Assembly (NCBI RefSeq): GCF_014042365.1
Contig: NZ_JACEZS010000026.1
Location: 1 to 64,000, forward strand
Direction: 5' to 3'
Source of the DNA: Rugamonas fusca
GTDB taxonomy: Bacteria; Pseudomonadota; Gammaproteobacteria; Burkholderiales; Burkholderiaceae_D
DNA: 64,000 nucleotides
How positions within the stretch are numbered: the first letter of the stretch is position 1; each line of letters starts with the position of its first letter. The translations under genes and the position numbers were made by a program. Below the pieces are notes generated by a model, which ran no database searches, was not told the origin of the DNA, and saw nothing but the letters and a program-made list of their open reading frames with translations. Below, in pieces: positions 9,526-17,957 of this stretch.

Positions 9526-10173
9526 ATGGCAACAAAATCAACTGGAGACGGTGTCAAGATGAGCGATGTCGAACAAGCGCTGGCGCACTTGCTGGCCAGC
9601 CTGGTGCCGGGTCAACGGTACATGCTTGGCCTGGCGGGCGCACCCGGCGCGGGCAAGTCCACCGTGGCCCAGCGCCTGCTGGCAGCCTTGCCCGGCCGCG
9701 CCGCGGTGGTGCCCATGGATGGCTACCACCTGGCCAACACGGAACTGGCGCGGCTGGGACGGGCCGGTCGCAAGGGGGCGCCCGATACGTTCGACAGCGC
9801 CGGCTACGTGGCCTTGCTGGCGCGGCTGCGCCAGCGCGTGCCGGGCGAGGTGGTGTACGCGCCCGAGTACCGGCGCGAGATCGAGGAGGGCGTGGCCGGC
9901 GCCATCGCCGTGCCGCCGGAGATCGAACTGGTCATCACGGAAGGCAATTACCTGCTGCTGGATCAAGGCCATTGGACCGGCGTGCGTGCGCAACTGGACG
10001 CGGTCTGGTACATCGATATCGACCATGACCTGCGGCGCGAGCGGCTGGCCGCGCGCCACATGCGCTTTGGCCGCACGGCCGACCAGGCGCACCACTGGGT
10101 GTGGCGGACGGACGAACCGAATGCCGTGCTGGTGGAAGCGAGCAAGGTACGGGCGGACCTGGTGCTGCGCTGA
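9526..10173 (+). CDS. frcK: P-loop sugar/nucleoside kinase family protein (FrcK-like)
   Basis: A 215-residue P-loop kinase related to pantothenate and uridine kinases, as FrcK of the rhizobial fructose transport cluster is. Walker A GAPGAGKST lies at 38-46, followed by VVPMDGYHLANTEL and the VITEGNYLLLD strand. The C-terminal GRTADQAHHWVWRTDEPNA is typical of the family. It is divergent from frcB across a shared control region and probably belongs to the same sugar regulon; its true substrate is uncertain. The start at 9526 has TTGAGG upstream. A second ATG at 9559, also with a GGAG site, would shorten it by 11 residues. Confidence 0.78.
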   Translation: MATKSTGDGVKMSDVEQALAHLLASLVPGQRYMLGLAGAPGAGKSTVAQRLLAALPGRAAVVPMDGYHLANTELARLGRAGRKGAPDTFDSAGYVALLARLRQRVPGEVVYAPEYRREIEEGVAGAIAVPPEIELVITEGNYLLLDQGHWTGVRAQLDAVWYIDIDHDLRRERLAARHMRFGRTADQAHHWVWRTDEPNAVLVEASKVRADLVLR

Positions 10174-10187
10174 TTAGTGGCGGGGTC

Positions 10188-10231
10188 AGTGCCAACAATC
10201 GTACATGAGCGCGGGTAGGATTGTTGGCACT
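10188..10231. repeat. 13-bp perfect inverted repeat after the frcK-like gene
   Basis: AGTGCCAACAATC at 10188-10200 is the exact inverse of GATTGTTGGCACT at 10219-10231, with an 18-base loop. There is no T-run, so it is not a typical terminator. It may be an interspersed palindromic repeat. It differs in sequence from the other palindromes of the window. Confidence 0.7.
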
Positions 10232-10370
10232 GCGCTCCGGAGTGAGGGCGCGGTAAGCGCAGCTAGCCAGCGGCATCGGAGCTTGATACCACAAGTTGCC
10301 AACCCGGGCGCGATGGTGCAGACTGCCTGCTTTGTCAACACAGGCGCACGCGCGCCCAGGAGCCGTCCCC

Positions 10371-11621
10371 ATGCAGCAAACTCCCCCCACCGCCGCCGCC
10401 GACGCTGAGGAAGCCGTCGCCGACAATCTGCGGCCGCGGGGCTCGAACCAGACCGGCATGCGCCAGTTCAACGAGCGCGTCGTGCTGCAGGCGATCCGCC
10501 TGCACGGCAGCCTGCCCAAGGCCGACCTGGCCCGCCTGACCACGCTCAGCACCCAGACCGTGGCATTGATCATCGCCCGCCTGACCGACGACGACCTCGT
10601 GATGAAGCTCGAACCGCTGCGCGGCAAGATCGGCCAGCCCTCGGTGCCGATCGCCCTCAAGCCGGACGGCGCGTTCTCGATCGGCGTCAAGATCGGCCGC
10701 CGCAGCCTGGACGTGCTGCTGCTCGATTTCGTCGGCAATGTGCGCAACCGCTATTCGCTGGGCTACCGCTTTCCCGAACCGGACCAGGTGTTTCGCACCA
10801 TCGCCGAGCAGGTGCGGCAGATGCAGGCCTCGCTGGCGCCGGCGCTGCGCAGCCGCATCCAGGGCATCGGCGTGGCCGCGCCGCTGTCGCTGGGCAGCTG
10901 GCGCGAATTGATCGGCATGGCGCCCGAGGAGGGCGGGCGCTGGAACCGGCTCGACATCGCGCGCCAGATCGAGGCCGACACCGGCCTGCCGGTGCGCTTC
11001 GCCAAGGACACGGCGGCCGCCTGCGTGGCCGAACTGGTGGCCGGGCGCGGGCGCAGCGTCAAGAGCTTCCTGTATTTGTACATCGACACCTTCATCGGCG
11101 GCGGCCTGGTGATCGACAGCCACCTGCACGCTGGCCTGCACGGCAACGCGGGCGCCATCGGCTCGCTGCCGGTGGGGATGGCGGGCACGGACGCGGGTTC
11201 GCCGCCGGCCCAGTTGCTGTCCACCGCGTCATTACTGGGATTGGAGAACCTGTTCCAGCAAGCGGGCCTCGATCCGCTGGCCGCCTATGACGAGCGGGCC
11301 ACGCAAGGCCAGTGGGATGAACTCAGCTCGCAGTGGGTGGCGCAGGCCGCCAACGCGATCGCGATGGCCGTCACCAACGCCAGCTGCCTGCTGGACCTGG
11401 AAGGGGTGATCGTGGATGGCTCGTGCAGCCGCGCGCTGCTGGAGCGTTTGATGGCCGGCGTGTCGGCCGCGCTGGCGCGCTACAACTGGGAAGGCGTGCA
11501 GCGGCCGCAGATCCAGATGGGCACCATCGGCCCGGATGCGCGCGCGCTCGGTGGCGCGCTGTTGCCGCTGTACGCCAATTTCGCGCCGGACCGCGACCTG
11601 TTCCTCAAGCTTGAAGCCTGA
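10371..11621 (+). CDS. ROK-family transcriptional regulator (second copy)
   Basis: A 416-residue ROK repressor, clearly a paralogue of the one at 4792-6042. Both share LRPRGSNQ, QFNERVVLQAIRLHGSL, STQTV, KIGRRSLD, FAKDT and STASL at matching positions. The N-terminal winged helix lies at about 35-90 and the ROK fold follows. As in the first copy, the zinc-binding CxCGxxGC motif and the kinase catalytic motifs are missing. ATG 10371 is preceded by AGGAG; the longer frame from 10296 begins inside the intergenic repeat region. It stands between the divergent FrcK-like gene and a convergent porin gene, so it may bind the shared operator at 9468 or 12992. Confidence 0.85.
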   Translation: MQQTPPTAAADAEEAVADNLRPRGSNQTGMRQFNERVVLQAIRLHGSLPKADLARLTTLSTQTVALIIARLTDDDLVMKLEPLRGKIGQPSVPIALKPDGAFSIGVKIGRRSLDVLLLDFVGNVRNRYSLGYRFPEPDQVFRTIAEQVRQMQASLAPALRSRIQGIGVAAPLSLGSWRELIGMAPEEGGRWNRLDIARQIEADTGLPVRFAKDTAAACVAELVAGRGRSVKSFLYLYIDTFIGGGLVIDSHLHAGLHGNAGAIGSLPVGMAGTDAGSPPAQLLSTASLLGLENLFQQAGLDPLAAYDERATQGQWDELSSQWVAQAANAIAMAVTNASCLLDLEGVIVDGSCSRALLERLMAGVSAALARYNWEGVQRPQIQMGTIGPDARALGGALLPLYANFAPDRDLFLKLEA

Positions 11622-11654
11622 CGGCAGGCCGCGGCCGGCGCCATCTTCAAACGC

Positions 11655-12932
11655 TTACCACCACGCCTCGACTTGCAGGCCGGCCGACAGGCCGCTGGTG
11701 TTGGAACCGTACACAGGACCGCTGTTGTTGGCCGCGTTGACCAGCGGCGTGGCGGCGCCATTCCATTTGCCGTAGGTGACGAAGGCGCGCAGCTCCGGAC
11801 GCGACCAGTAGCTCTCACCCATGGCGATGGCCGGCGCGAAGGTCAGCTTGGTCAGGCGCGCGGTCTGGCCGGTGCTGTCCTGCTTGAGCGTGGTCACGCC
11901 CAGTTCCCCCTGCAGCTTCAGGTTCGGCAGGATCGCGTACACCGGGCGCACGCCCATCGTGGTCCAGGTGTTGCGCAGGGCGATATCGTCGGCCTTGTCC
12001 TTCTGGTACAGGGCCGCGAACTCCATGCTGAACTGGCGGGTGGGCTGGATCACCAGATCGTCCAGCACGCGCACGCGCGTCACGTCCGCGCCGAGCGTAG
12101 TGCTGCCCGATGGACCCATGCGCGAGCAGCAGATGCCGATGCCGGTACCGGGGCCGCTGCCGTACTGCAGGCCCACCAGGTTGGCGCCGCCCAGCATTTC
12201 CTGTTTGTGGAACGCGCCGACCGCCCAGCCGCCGTGGCTCTGGTCGCCCTGGCCTTGCGCGGCGCGGTCGCGGCCCTGGGCCGAGATCAGCGTCAGCGCG
12301 ATGTCGAGCGTGCCGCCCGGATTGGTGGGCAAGCCTTCATACAGCAGGTTCTGGCGCACGGCGGCCGGGGTGTTGACGATGGCGCCGCCGGCCCCGGTGG
12401 CGTTGGTGTCGTTGTCCTTGAAGACGGCGTAGCTGATGCGGCCCGCGCCCAGCGGGATCTTGTCCAGGCCACCGCCCGTGCCGTTCATGTTGATGTACTG
12501 CATATCGAGCATGTGGATGTCGGGACGGTAGTAGTAACGCTTGCCCATCCATGCCGTGCCGCCGCCCAGGAAGGGCAGGCCCTTGGCTTCCACGTAGCCT
12601 TTCAGCAGTTGCAGCTTGGCGTCGCGGAAGTCCGAGCCGGGCGAGTAGGCGTTGACCCACAGCGTGCTGACGAAGCTGACGCCGTTGTCGGCCTTGGCGA
12701 TTTCCTTGGTGTAGCCGAACTCCGTGTATGAATCGCACTCGTTGCCCAGGCGGTAGGACGAGGTCGGGCCGCCCAGCGCGTAGCAGCTTTGCGGGCCGTG
12801 GGTGGAGCTGCTGCCGGCGCTGGCGCGCAGGTAGCCATGGAAGCCTTCCGTGTCGTTGTAGGAATCGGCGCTAGCGTAGCCGCAGGCAATAGCCAGCGCC
12901 AGGGGGAGGGCTTTCCGGGTCAGACGGTTCAT
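11655..12932 (-). CDS. Maltoporin-like outer membrane carbohydrate porin
   Basis: A 425-residue LamB-family porin. The signal peptide is about residues 1-22 (MNRLTRKALPLALAIACGYA). The mature start GFHGYLRASAG, the SYRLGNECDSYTEFGY segment, the WMGKRYYYRPDIHMLDMQYINMNG-type stretch (positions about 128-152) and the closing aromatic pair WW at the C-terminus are all typical of LamB. It should form an 18-strand trimeric channel for sugars in the outer membrane. The operator at 12992-13019, matching the one before frcB, suggests that it supplies the same ABC importer. It converges with the ROK gene, with a 33-base gap. Confidence 0.85.
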   Translation of the reverse strand: MNRLTRKALPLALAIACGYASADSYNDTEGFHGYLRASAGSSSTHGPQSCYALGGPTSSYRLGNECDSYTEFGYTKEIAKADNGVSFVSTLWVNAYSPGSDFRDAKLQLLKGYVEAKGLPFLGGGTAWMGKRYYYRPDIHMLDMQYINMNGTGGGLDKIPLGAGRISYAVFKDNDTNATGAGGAIVNTPAAVRQNLLYEGLPTNPGGTLDIALTLISAQGRDRAAQGQGDQSHGGWAVGAFHKQEMLGGANLVGLQYGSGPGTGIGICCSRMGPSGSTTLGADVTRVRVLDDLVIQPTRQFSMEFAALYQKDKADDIALRNTWTTMGVRPVYAILPNLKLQGELGVTTLKQDSTGQTARLTKLTFAPAIAMGESYWSRPELRAFVTYGKWNGAATPLVNAANNSGPVYGSNTSGLSAGLQVEAWW

Positions 12933-12991
12933 CTTGTGTCTCCTGATCGTTGTGATTGTTGATACAGCGAGAGCGATTGTGCGTCCGCTTA

Positions 12992-13019
12992 CTAATTAAA
13001 TCAATTTGTTTTATTTAAT
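12992..13019. promoter_or_regulatory. AT-rich operator upstream of the porin gene
   Basis: This 28-base site matches the frcB site at 9468-9495 at 23 of 28 positions, including the central AAATCAAT and the end TTTTATTTAAT. It starts 60 bases upstream of the porin start codon. A matched pair of sites in a GC-rich genome points to a common regulator, most simply one of the two ROK proteins. Confidence 0.6.
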
Positions 13020-13061
13020 TGGATGCGAAATTGCAACACCTAAAACCGGAAGCGGAAAGCA

Positions 13062-13097
13062 AGACGGGGCCGGGTCCCGAAAGACCCGGCCCCGTCT
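13062..13097 (-). terminator. Terminator of the TonB receptor gene
   Basis: A perfect 15-bp stem (13062-13076 with 13083-13097, core GGGGCCGGGTC) with a 6-base loop lies 21 bases past the receptor stop codon. On the minus strand it is followed by a modest T-rich stretch (CTTGCTTTCC). Confidence 0.7.
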
Positions 13098-13118
13098 ACT
13101 GGGCAAAGGCAGAGGGTG

Positions 13119-15512
13119 TTACAGGCTGCCCGACACGTTCACGCCGATCGTGCGCGGCACCAGGCGGTAAGCCTCCTGGAAGAACTGCACGTTGGGACGC
13201 TGGATCACCTTGTTATTGTTGGCCAGGTTCTTGGCGAACAGCGACACTTGCCACTTCTCGAAGTTGACGCCGACGCTGGCGTCCACGGTCGCATAGGCGG
13301 GGCGCTGGTAATCGCTGTCGCCGATGTGGGCGGTGCCGTAGCTGGAGCCGGTCCAGTGGGCCGTCAGGCGCGCGAAGCCGTCCGTGGTGCCGGTGATGGT
13401 GTAGCGGTATTCGCCGCCCAGCGTGGCGTTGAACTTGGGCGCGCCCGGCACCTTCTGGCCGGCCAGCGAACCGAGGGCTTCGTTGGCGTCCACCAGGTAG
13501 GCGTTGGTGTAGCCGGCCGCCAGGTCCAGCGTCAGGTCCGGCGTCGGCTTGGCTTTCACTTCCAGTTCCACGCCCGTGCTGCGGGCCTTGCCGGCGTTGG
13601 TTTCGTAGTCGAAGGTGCAGCTCAGCGCGCGGTCGACCTGGATGTTCTTCCAGTCGATGTAGTAGGCCGCCGCGTTGATGGCCAGGCGGTTATTCAGGAA
13701 GCGCGACTTGTTGCCCACTTCATAGCTCCACAGCGAATCGGAACCGAAGCTGGCTGGCGCTTTCGCCAGGCCCAGGCTGTTCAGCTCGGCGCCGCAGATC
13801 GAGAGCGGAATGTCGCGGTTCTGGCCGCCGAGGCGGAAGCCCTTGGCCGCGTTGAAGTACAGCATATCGGTCGGGTCCACGTTCCACGACACGGCGAACT
13901 TCGGCGTGACCGCATGGGTGCTTTCATCGTGCGCCTGCTGGATCGTCATGCCCGGCATGGCGGCGAAGTAGTTGGATGCTTCACGCGCCAGCGAGTCGGT
14001 GGCGTACAGGTCGCGCAGGCCGGCCGTCACTTGCAGGGCGGGCGAGAAGTGGTAGCTCGCCTCGCCGAACGCCGCCTTCTGCGTGGTGCGGTAGTGGCGC
14101 GCCGTGAAGTAGGCACTGTCGTTGCTGAAGGCGCCGGGGAAGGTGCCCGACATGACGGCCGGGTCTTCCGCGTTCAGGCCGTACCTGGCGAACAGCGCGT
14201 TCATGCCCGGCACCGGCTCGTTGTCGTTGACGGTGGTGTGCAGGTTGGAGAAGTAGGCGCCGGCCAGCCAGGTGACGGGCGTGGGCGCCTTGGCGTCGTA
14301 ACCCTTGGAGGCGAGGCGGAACTCCTGCGAGAACTGGCGCACCTGGTTGTTCAGGTAGACGTAGGCGGGCGTGACGGCCAGCGTGGACGCCAGGCTGGCG
14401 GGCGCGCCCGGCTGCAGCAGCGTGGCCAGGTAGGCGCTGTTGGCCTGGGTGCCGTCCTGGGTGCGGTTGAAGTCGCGCTGGTAGAAGCTGGTGACGGACA
14501 CGAGGTCGGCCCGGCCCAGGTCGTAGTTGATGGTCAGGCTGGGCGTGAACAGCTTGTCCTTGCCCGGCTCCAGCACCGGCTTGCTGACCTGGTACGGCTG
14601 CAGCGCGGCGCCCGTCGTTTGCGAGTACGGATATTCGGTCGGCAGGTCGCCCGTCTTCACTTCCTGGTAGAACAGGGCCGGCGTGACGGTCAGGTCGCGG
14701 TTGACGGCCCATTTGAGCGCCATGCGCAGCACGGCGTCGTCTTCCGAATTGGTGCGGCGGCGCACGGTGGCCAGCGTGTCGGGATCGACCTGGGTGATGT
14801 AGCCGCTCACGTGGGTGCTCTGCACGCCCACGCGCAGCGCCATTTCGTTGGCCACCAGCGGCACGTTGAGCACCGCGTTCACGCTGTGGTTGATGCCACC
14901 GTGCGAGGTGGACGACAGTTCCGCCATGGCGCTGTTGTCCATCTTCTTCAGGTCCGGCTGGTTCAGCAGCACCTTGAGCGTGCCGCCCATGGAGCTGGCG
15001 CCGTACAGCGTGCCCTGCGGACCGCGCAGCACTTCGATGCGGTCCACGTCGAAGAACTTGGGCTCCGGGCTGCCCAGGCTGTACAGGTTACGGGTGGTCA
15101 TGGACACGTCATCCATGTAGATGCCCACCGTGCCCGAACCGGCCGAGGAGGCGATGCCGCGCATTTCAATGTTCGACAGGCCGGGGCCATTGCCCTGCGT
15201 GCCGCCCGAGAACGAGATGTTGGGCACGTTGCGGGTGATGTCTTCCAGCCCCGCGATGTGTTGGGCCGCCAAATCTTCGCCGCGCACCACGGACATGCTG
15301 ATGGGCACCTTGCTGGCGTCTTCCTTGCGCTTTTGCGCCGTGACCTGGATGGTCTGGATCTGTTCGCTGCGGGCGGCCTTGGCTGGCGCGGCCGCATTTT
15401 CAGCGTTGGCGGCGGGCGCTTCCTGCTGCGCCAGGGCGGAGGCGCCCAGGGTGGCGCCGGTGGTGAAGAGGGTGGCGATCGCCAGTTGCAATCGGGTGCG
15501 TTGGATTTTCAT
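13119..15512 (-). CDS. TonB-dependent outer membrane receptor
   Basis: A 797-residue receptor importing an unknown ligand through the outer membrane with TonB energy. The signal peptide is about residues 1-28 (MKIQRTRLQLAIATLF, cleavage after ALA). The plug domain starts at QVTAQKRKEDASKVPISMSV and includes IEMRGIAS and DVDRIEVLRGPQGTLYG; the 22-strand barrel follows to the C-terminal GVNVSGSL. Such iron-complex-type or carbohydrate/flavonoid receptors are hard to tell apart by eye. The start was chosen for the signal peptide; ATG 15563 has a better ribosome site (TAGGAC) and would add 17 residues. A perfect palindrome at 15596-15607 lies just upstream. Confidence 0.85.
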   Translation of the reverse strand: MKIQRTRLQLAIATLFTTGATLGASALAQQEAPAANAENAAAPAKAARSEQIQTIQVTAQKRKEDASKVPISMSVVRGEDLAAQHIAGLEDITRNVPNISFSGGTQGNGPGLSNIEMRGIASSAGSGTVGIYMDDVSMTTRNLYSLGSPEPKFFDVDRIEVLRGPQGTLYGASSMGGTLKVLLNQPDLKKMDNSAMAELSSTSHGGINHSVNAVLNVPLVANEMALRVGVQSTHVSGYITQVDPDTLATVRRRTNSEDDAVLRMALKWAVNRDLTVTPALFYQEVKTGDLPTEYPYSQTTGAALQPYQVSKPVLEPGKDKLFTPSLTINYDLGRADLVSVTSFYQRDFNRTQDGTQANSAYLATLLQPGAPASLASTLAVTPAYVYLNNQVRQFSQEFRLASKGYDAKAPTPVTWLAGAYFSNLHTTVNDNEPVPGMNALFARYGLNAEDPAVMSGTFPGAFSNDSAYFTARHYRTTQKAAFGEASYHFSPALQVTAGLRDLYATDSLAREASNYFAAMPGMTIQQAHDESTHAVTPKFAVSWNVDPTDMLYFNAAKGFRLGGQNRDIPLSICGAELNSLGLAKAPASFGSDSLWSYEVGNKSRFLNNRLAINAAAYYIDWKNIQVDRALSCTFDYETNAGKARSTGVELEVKAKPTPDLTLDLAAGYTNAYLVDANEALGSLAGQKVPGAPKFNATLGGEYRYTITGTTDGFARLTAHWTGSSYGTAHIGDSDYQRPAYATVDASVGVNFEKWQVSLFAKNLANNNKVIQRPNVQFFQEAYRLVPRTIGVNVSGSL

Positions 15513-15595
15513 GTGAGGACAGGGCCGGCGGGCAGTCGCGGCCGCAATATTGGCAAGGGCCATTATTGTCCTACATTGTTGCGTTGCAGAATTGA

Positions 15596-15607
15596 TTGTA
15601 TATACAA
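15596..15607. promoter_or_regulatory. Palindrome upstream of the TonB receptor, GntR-type operator candidate
   Basis: TTGTATATACAA is a perfect 12-bp palindrome, 33 bases before the alternative start of the receptor gene. GntR-family regulators of the HutC type bind sites of this TGTATATACA form. No GntR gene lies in the window, so the regulator would be elsewhere. Confidence 0.45.
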
Positions 15608-15616
15608 CAATTTTCA

Positions 15617-15797
15617 ACAATCGGGGACGCACCCCGGTTTTCCCGTACAGCAAAATCAGGGACGTAACACGATTTAGCACTCAGGAAACAGGCGGCGGAT
15701 GGCGCCTTTCCGAGAGGGAAAACCGTGTTACGTCCCCGATTTTTTCGGCCAGCAAGTTTCTTGGAGGCTAAATGGTGTGACGTCCCCGGTTTTCAGG
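15617..15797. repeat. Cluster of interspersed palindromic repeat units
   Basis: Four related units occur in both orientations: AATCGGGGACGCACCCCGG near 15619, AAAATCAGGGACGTAACACG at 15652-15671, AACCGTGTTACGTCCCCGAT at 15721-15740, and GTGTGACGTCCCCGG at 15775-15789. The third unit is nearly identical to the arm of the palindrome at 46409-46474. The cluster fills the gap between the TonB receptor and the metallo-hydrolase gene, ending at the stop codon of the latter. Confidence 0.8.
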
Positions 15798-15799
15798 GG

Positions 15800-16684
15800 T
15801 TACCACTTGAGCTCGCCTTTGGCCACCTTGGCCGAAATGTCCAGCGCACCGGCCAGACCGGCGGACGGGTAGGCACCTTTCATGGCTGTGATCAGGCCGG
15901 CGGCATCGGCCGCCCTGGTCGCTTCAGCTTCGAAGCGCTGCAGGTAAGTGCGGGTGTAGGCGATGCTGTCCGGCGTGTAGCTGGCGCCGACCTTGAAGTG
16001 GCCCGGCACCACGGTCGCCGGCTTCAATGCGTCGATGGCGTCCAGCGTGGCCAGCCACTGCTGGCGCGATGCCACGGTCTGTGTGTCGGCCGTCCACACG
16101 TGCAGGTCGTTGAACAGCTCCACGCCGCCCACCACCGCTTTAATCGACGGAATCCACACGTAGCTGCGCTCGGGCGACTTGCCCTGCAAGCCTTCGATCT
16201 TCAGCGTCTGGCCTTCGAGCGTGATGGTGTCGCCTTGCAGCGGCTGCGGCATCACGATGCCTTGCGGCGCGTTGTCCTTCAGGATGGGGCCCCAGTAGGC
16301 GACCTTGGCGGCGGCCTTCTGCTGCATGGCGGCGATGGTTTGCGGCGTGGCCACGATGCGGGCGTCCGGGAAGGCGGCGTGGATCACGTCCAGGCCGAAG
16401 TAAAAATCGGGGTCGCCGTGGCTCACGTACACGGTGGTCAGGCGCTTGCCGCTGGCGCGGATGCGCTCGGCCAGCTTGAGCGCTTCGCCGCGCGAGAACT
16501 GGGCGTCGATCAGCACCGCGTCGCGCTGGCCCGCCACCAGCACCGAGGCGACCGGGAAGATGGCCGTTTCGCCGGGGTTGTAGACCTCCAGCGTCAGCGG
16601 AGCCGTGGCGGCGGAGGCTGCGGGAACAACGCCCAGGGCAGTGGTGGCGGCGAGGGCGGCGGACAGGATGGTGTGCTTGAACAT
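15800..16684 (-). CDS. Secreted metallo-beta-lactamase-fold protein with altered metal motif
   Basis: A 294-residue protein with a signal peptide (about residues 1-25, cleavage near AASA) and a metallo-beta-lactamase fold: VLIDAQFSRGEA near 57-68, then the motif position at 89-94, then VVPGHF with His229. The canonical HxHxDH is here H89-G-D91-P-D93-F94, so two of the usual metal-binding histidines are replaced. It may bind one metal or use other ligands. The substrate is unknown. It is divergent from a LysR regulator gene 103 bases away, which probably controls it. The start has GGAAAGAC upstream. Confidence 0.8.
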   Translation of the reverse strand: MFKHTILSAALAATTALGVVPAASAATAPLTLEVYNPGETAIFPVASVLVAGQRDAVLIDAQFSRGEALKLAERIRASGKRLTTVYVSHGDPDFYFGLDVIHAAFPDARIVATPQTIAAMQQKAAAKVAYWGPILKDNAPQGIVMPQPLQGDTITLEGQTLKIEGLQGKSPERSYVWIPSIKAVVGGVELFNDLHVWTADTQTVASRQQWLATLDAIDALKPATVVPGHFKVGASYTPDSIAYTRTYLQRFEAEATRAADAAGLITAMKGAYPSAGLAGALDISAKVAKGELKW

Positions 16685-16787
16685 GACGGTCTTTCCGTTG
16701 AAGTGAGAATGACGTCATCTTAAATTGCTTGATTCGATGGAAAAACCAGATATCCTGCAACGATTAATTGCATAAACCGGACGAATT

Positions 16788-17684
16788 ATGGATCGCATCA
16801 CGGCCGCCACGGTGTTTGTCAGCATCGTCGAGCGCGGCAGCATGATCGCGGCGGCGGAATCGCTGGACATGTCGCGCGCCATGGTCACGCGCTACCTGGC
16901 CGAGATGGAGCAGTGGGCCGGCGCCCGCCTGCTGCACCGGAGCACGCGCCGCCTGAGCCTCACGGACGCAGGCGAAGTGACGCTGGCGCGCTGCCGCCGC
17001 ATGCTGGCACTGGCCGCCGCCATCGACGCCGCTCCGCCCGAGGAACCGGATACCCCGCATGGCCTGCTGCGCATCAGCTGTTCGCAGTCGCTGGCGCAGG
17101 CGGCGCTGGCGTCGGCCGTGCCGGCCTATCTGCGCCGCTATCCGCGCATGAAGGTCGATCTGCAAATGAATAACCGCGCCGTCAACCTGGTCGAGGAGCG
17201 CATCGACCTGGCGCTGCGCATCACCAACGCGCTCGACCCCAACCTGATCGCGCGCCGCCTGGCCAGTTGCGATTCCGTCGTCTGCGCGTCGCCCGCGTAC
17301 CTGGCGGCGCACGGCACGCCGCGCCGGGCCGAGGAACTGGCCGAACATAACTGCCTCACCTATAGCTACTTCGGCAAGAGCCTGTGGCAATTCACGCGCG
17401 CGGGCGAGGCGCTGTCGGTGCCGGTGGACGGCAACCTGTCGGCCAACGACGAATTCGTGCTGCTGTCGGCCGCCGTGCAGGGGGCGGGCATCGCGCTGCA
17501 GCCGACGTACAGCGCGGCGCCGCTGATCGCGGCCGGCCAGCTGGTGGCGCTGCTGCCGGACTGCGCGCCGCAACGGATGGGCATCTATGGGATCTACAGT
17601 TCGCGCCAGTACCTGCCGCCGGCGCTGCGCGCCATGCTGGACTTCCTGCTGGACTGGTTCGGCAGTCATCCAGGCTGGCGGTAA
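16788..17684 (+). CDS. LysR-family transcriptional regulator
   Basis: A 298-residue LysR-type regulator. The N-terminal winged helix-turn-helix is at 1-60 (ITAATVFVSIVERGSMIAAA, then SRAMVTRYLAEME and RLLHRSTRRLSLTDAG), followed by a periplasmic-binding-like effector domain from about 85. It is of the CrgA-type subgroup by its overall sequence style. It is transcribed divergently from the metallo-hydrolase gene, the classic LysR arrangement, and most likely regulates that gene in response to an unknown ligand. Confidence 0.88.
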   Translation: MDRITAATVFVSIVERGSMIAAAESLDMSRAMVTRYLAEMEQWAGARLLHRSTRRLSLTDAGEVTLARCRRMLALAAAIDAAPPEEPDTPHGLLRISCSQSLAQAALASAVPAYLRRYPRMKVDLQMNNRAVNLVEERIDLALRITNALDPNLIARRLASCDSVVCASPAYLAAHGTPRRAEELAEHNCLTYSYFGKSLWQFTRAGEALSVPVDGNLSANDEFVLLSAAVQGAGIALQPTYSAAPLIAAGQLVALLPDCAPQRMGIYGIYSSRQYLPPALRAMLDFLLDWFGSHPGWR

Positions 17685-17786
17685 AGCGTTAATCTTATGG
17701 CCATGTTTCAGTCACAGTGAGCATTGATGCGGCCTGCGGGCGAAAAAAAGCCGGGATTTTCGTGCGCATTTTCCGCGCACAAATGG

Positions 17787-17816
17787 TTGTTGAGATACAA
17801 TGCCGCGTGCTATCCT
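17787..17816 (+). promoter_or_regulatory. Possible sigma70 promoter of the 2-oxoglutarate dehydrogenase operon
   Basis: TTGTTG at 17787-17792 and TATCCT at 17811-17816 are separated by 18 bases, giving a plausible -35/-10 pair about 140 bases before sucA. The leader that follows contains a short hairpin (TCGCGAAGCGCGA at about 17931) just before the ribosome binding site. The call is by eye and weak. Confidence 0.35.
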
Positions 17817-17957
17817 GATTGACCGATTTTAGTTCTACCGAAAGAAACAAGAGTCCTTCCCCACAACTTGATGTGCAATCCGCTAACCGGTCAGGCCGTG
17901 TCGCGGAAGGTTAGATTAACCCGCTAATCTCGCGAAGCGCGAAGAAAGGTGAGCAAT

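Noticed and set aside
15617..15797. Repeat cluster considered as a CRISPR array
   Set aside because: Units occur in both orientations with unequal spacing and no regular spacers. No cas genes are present.
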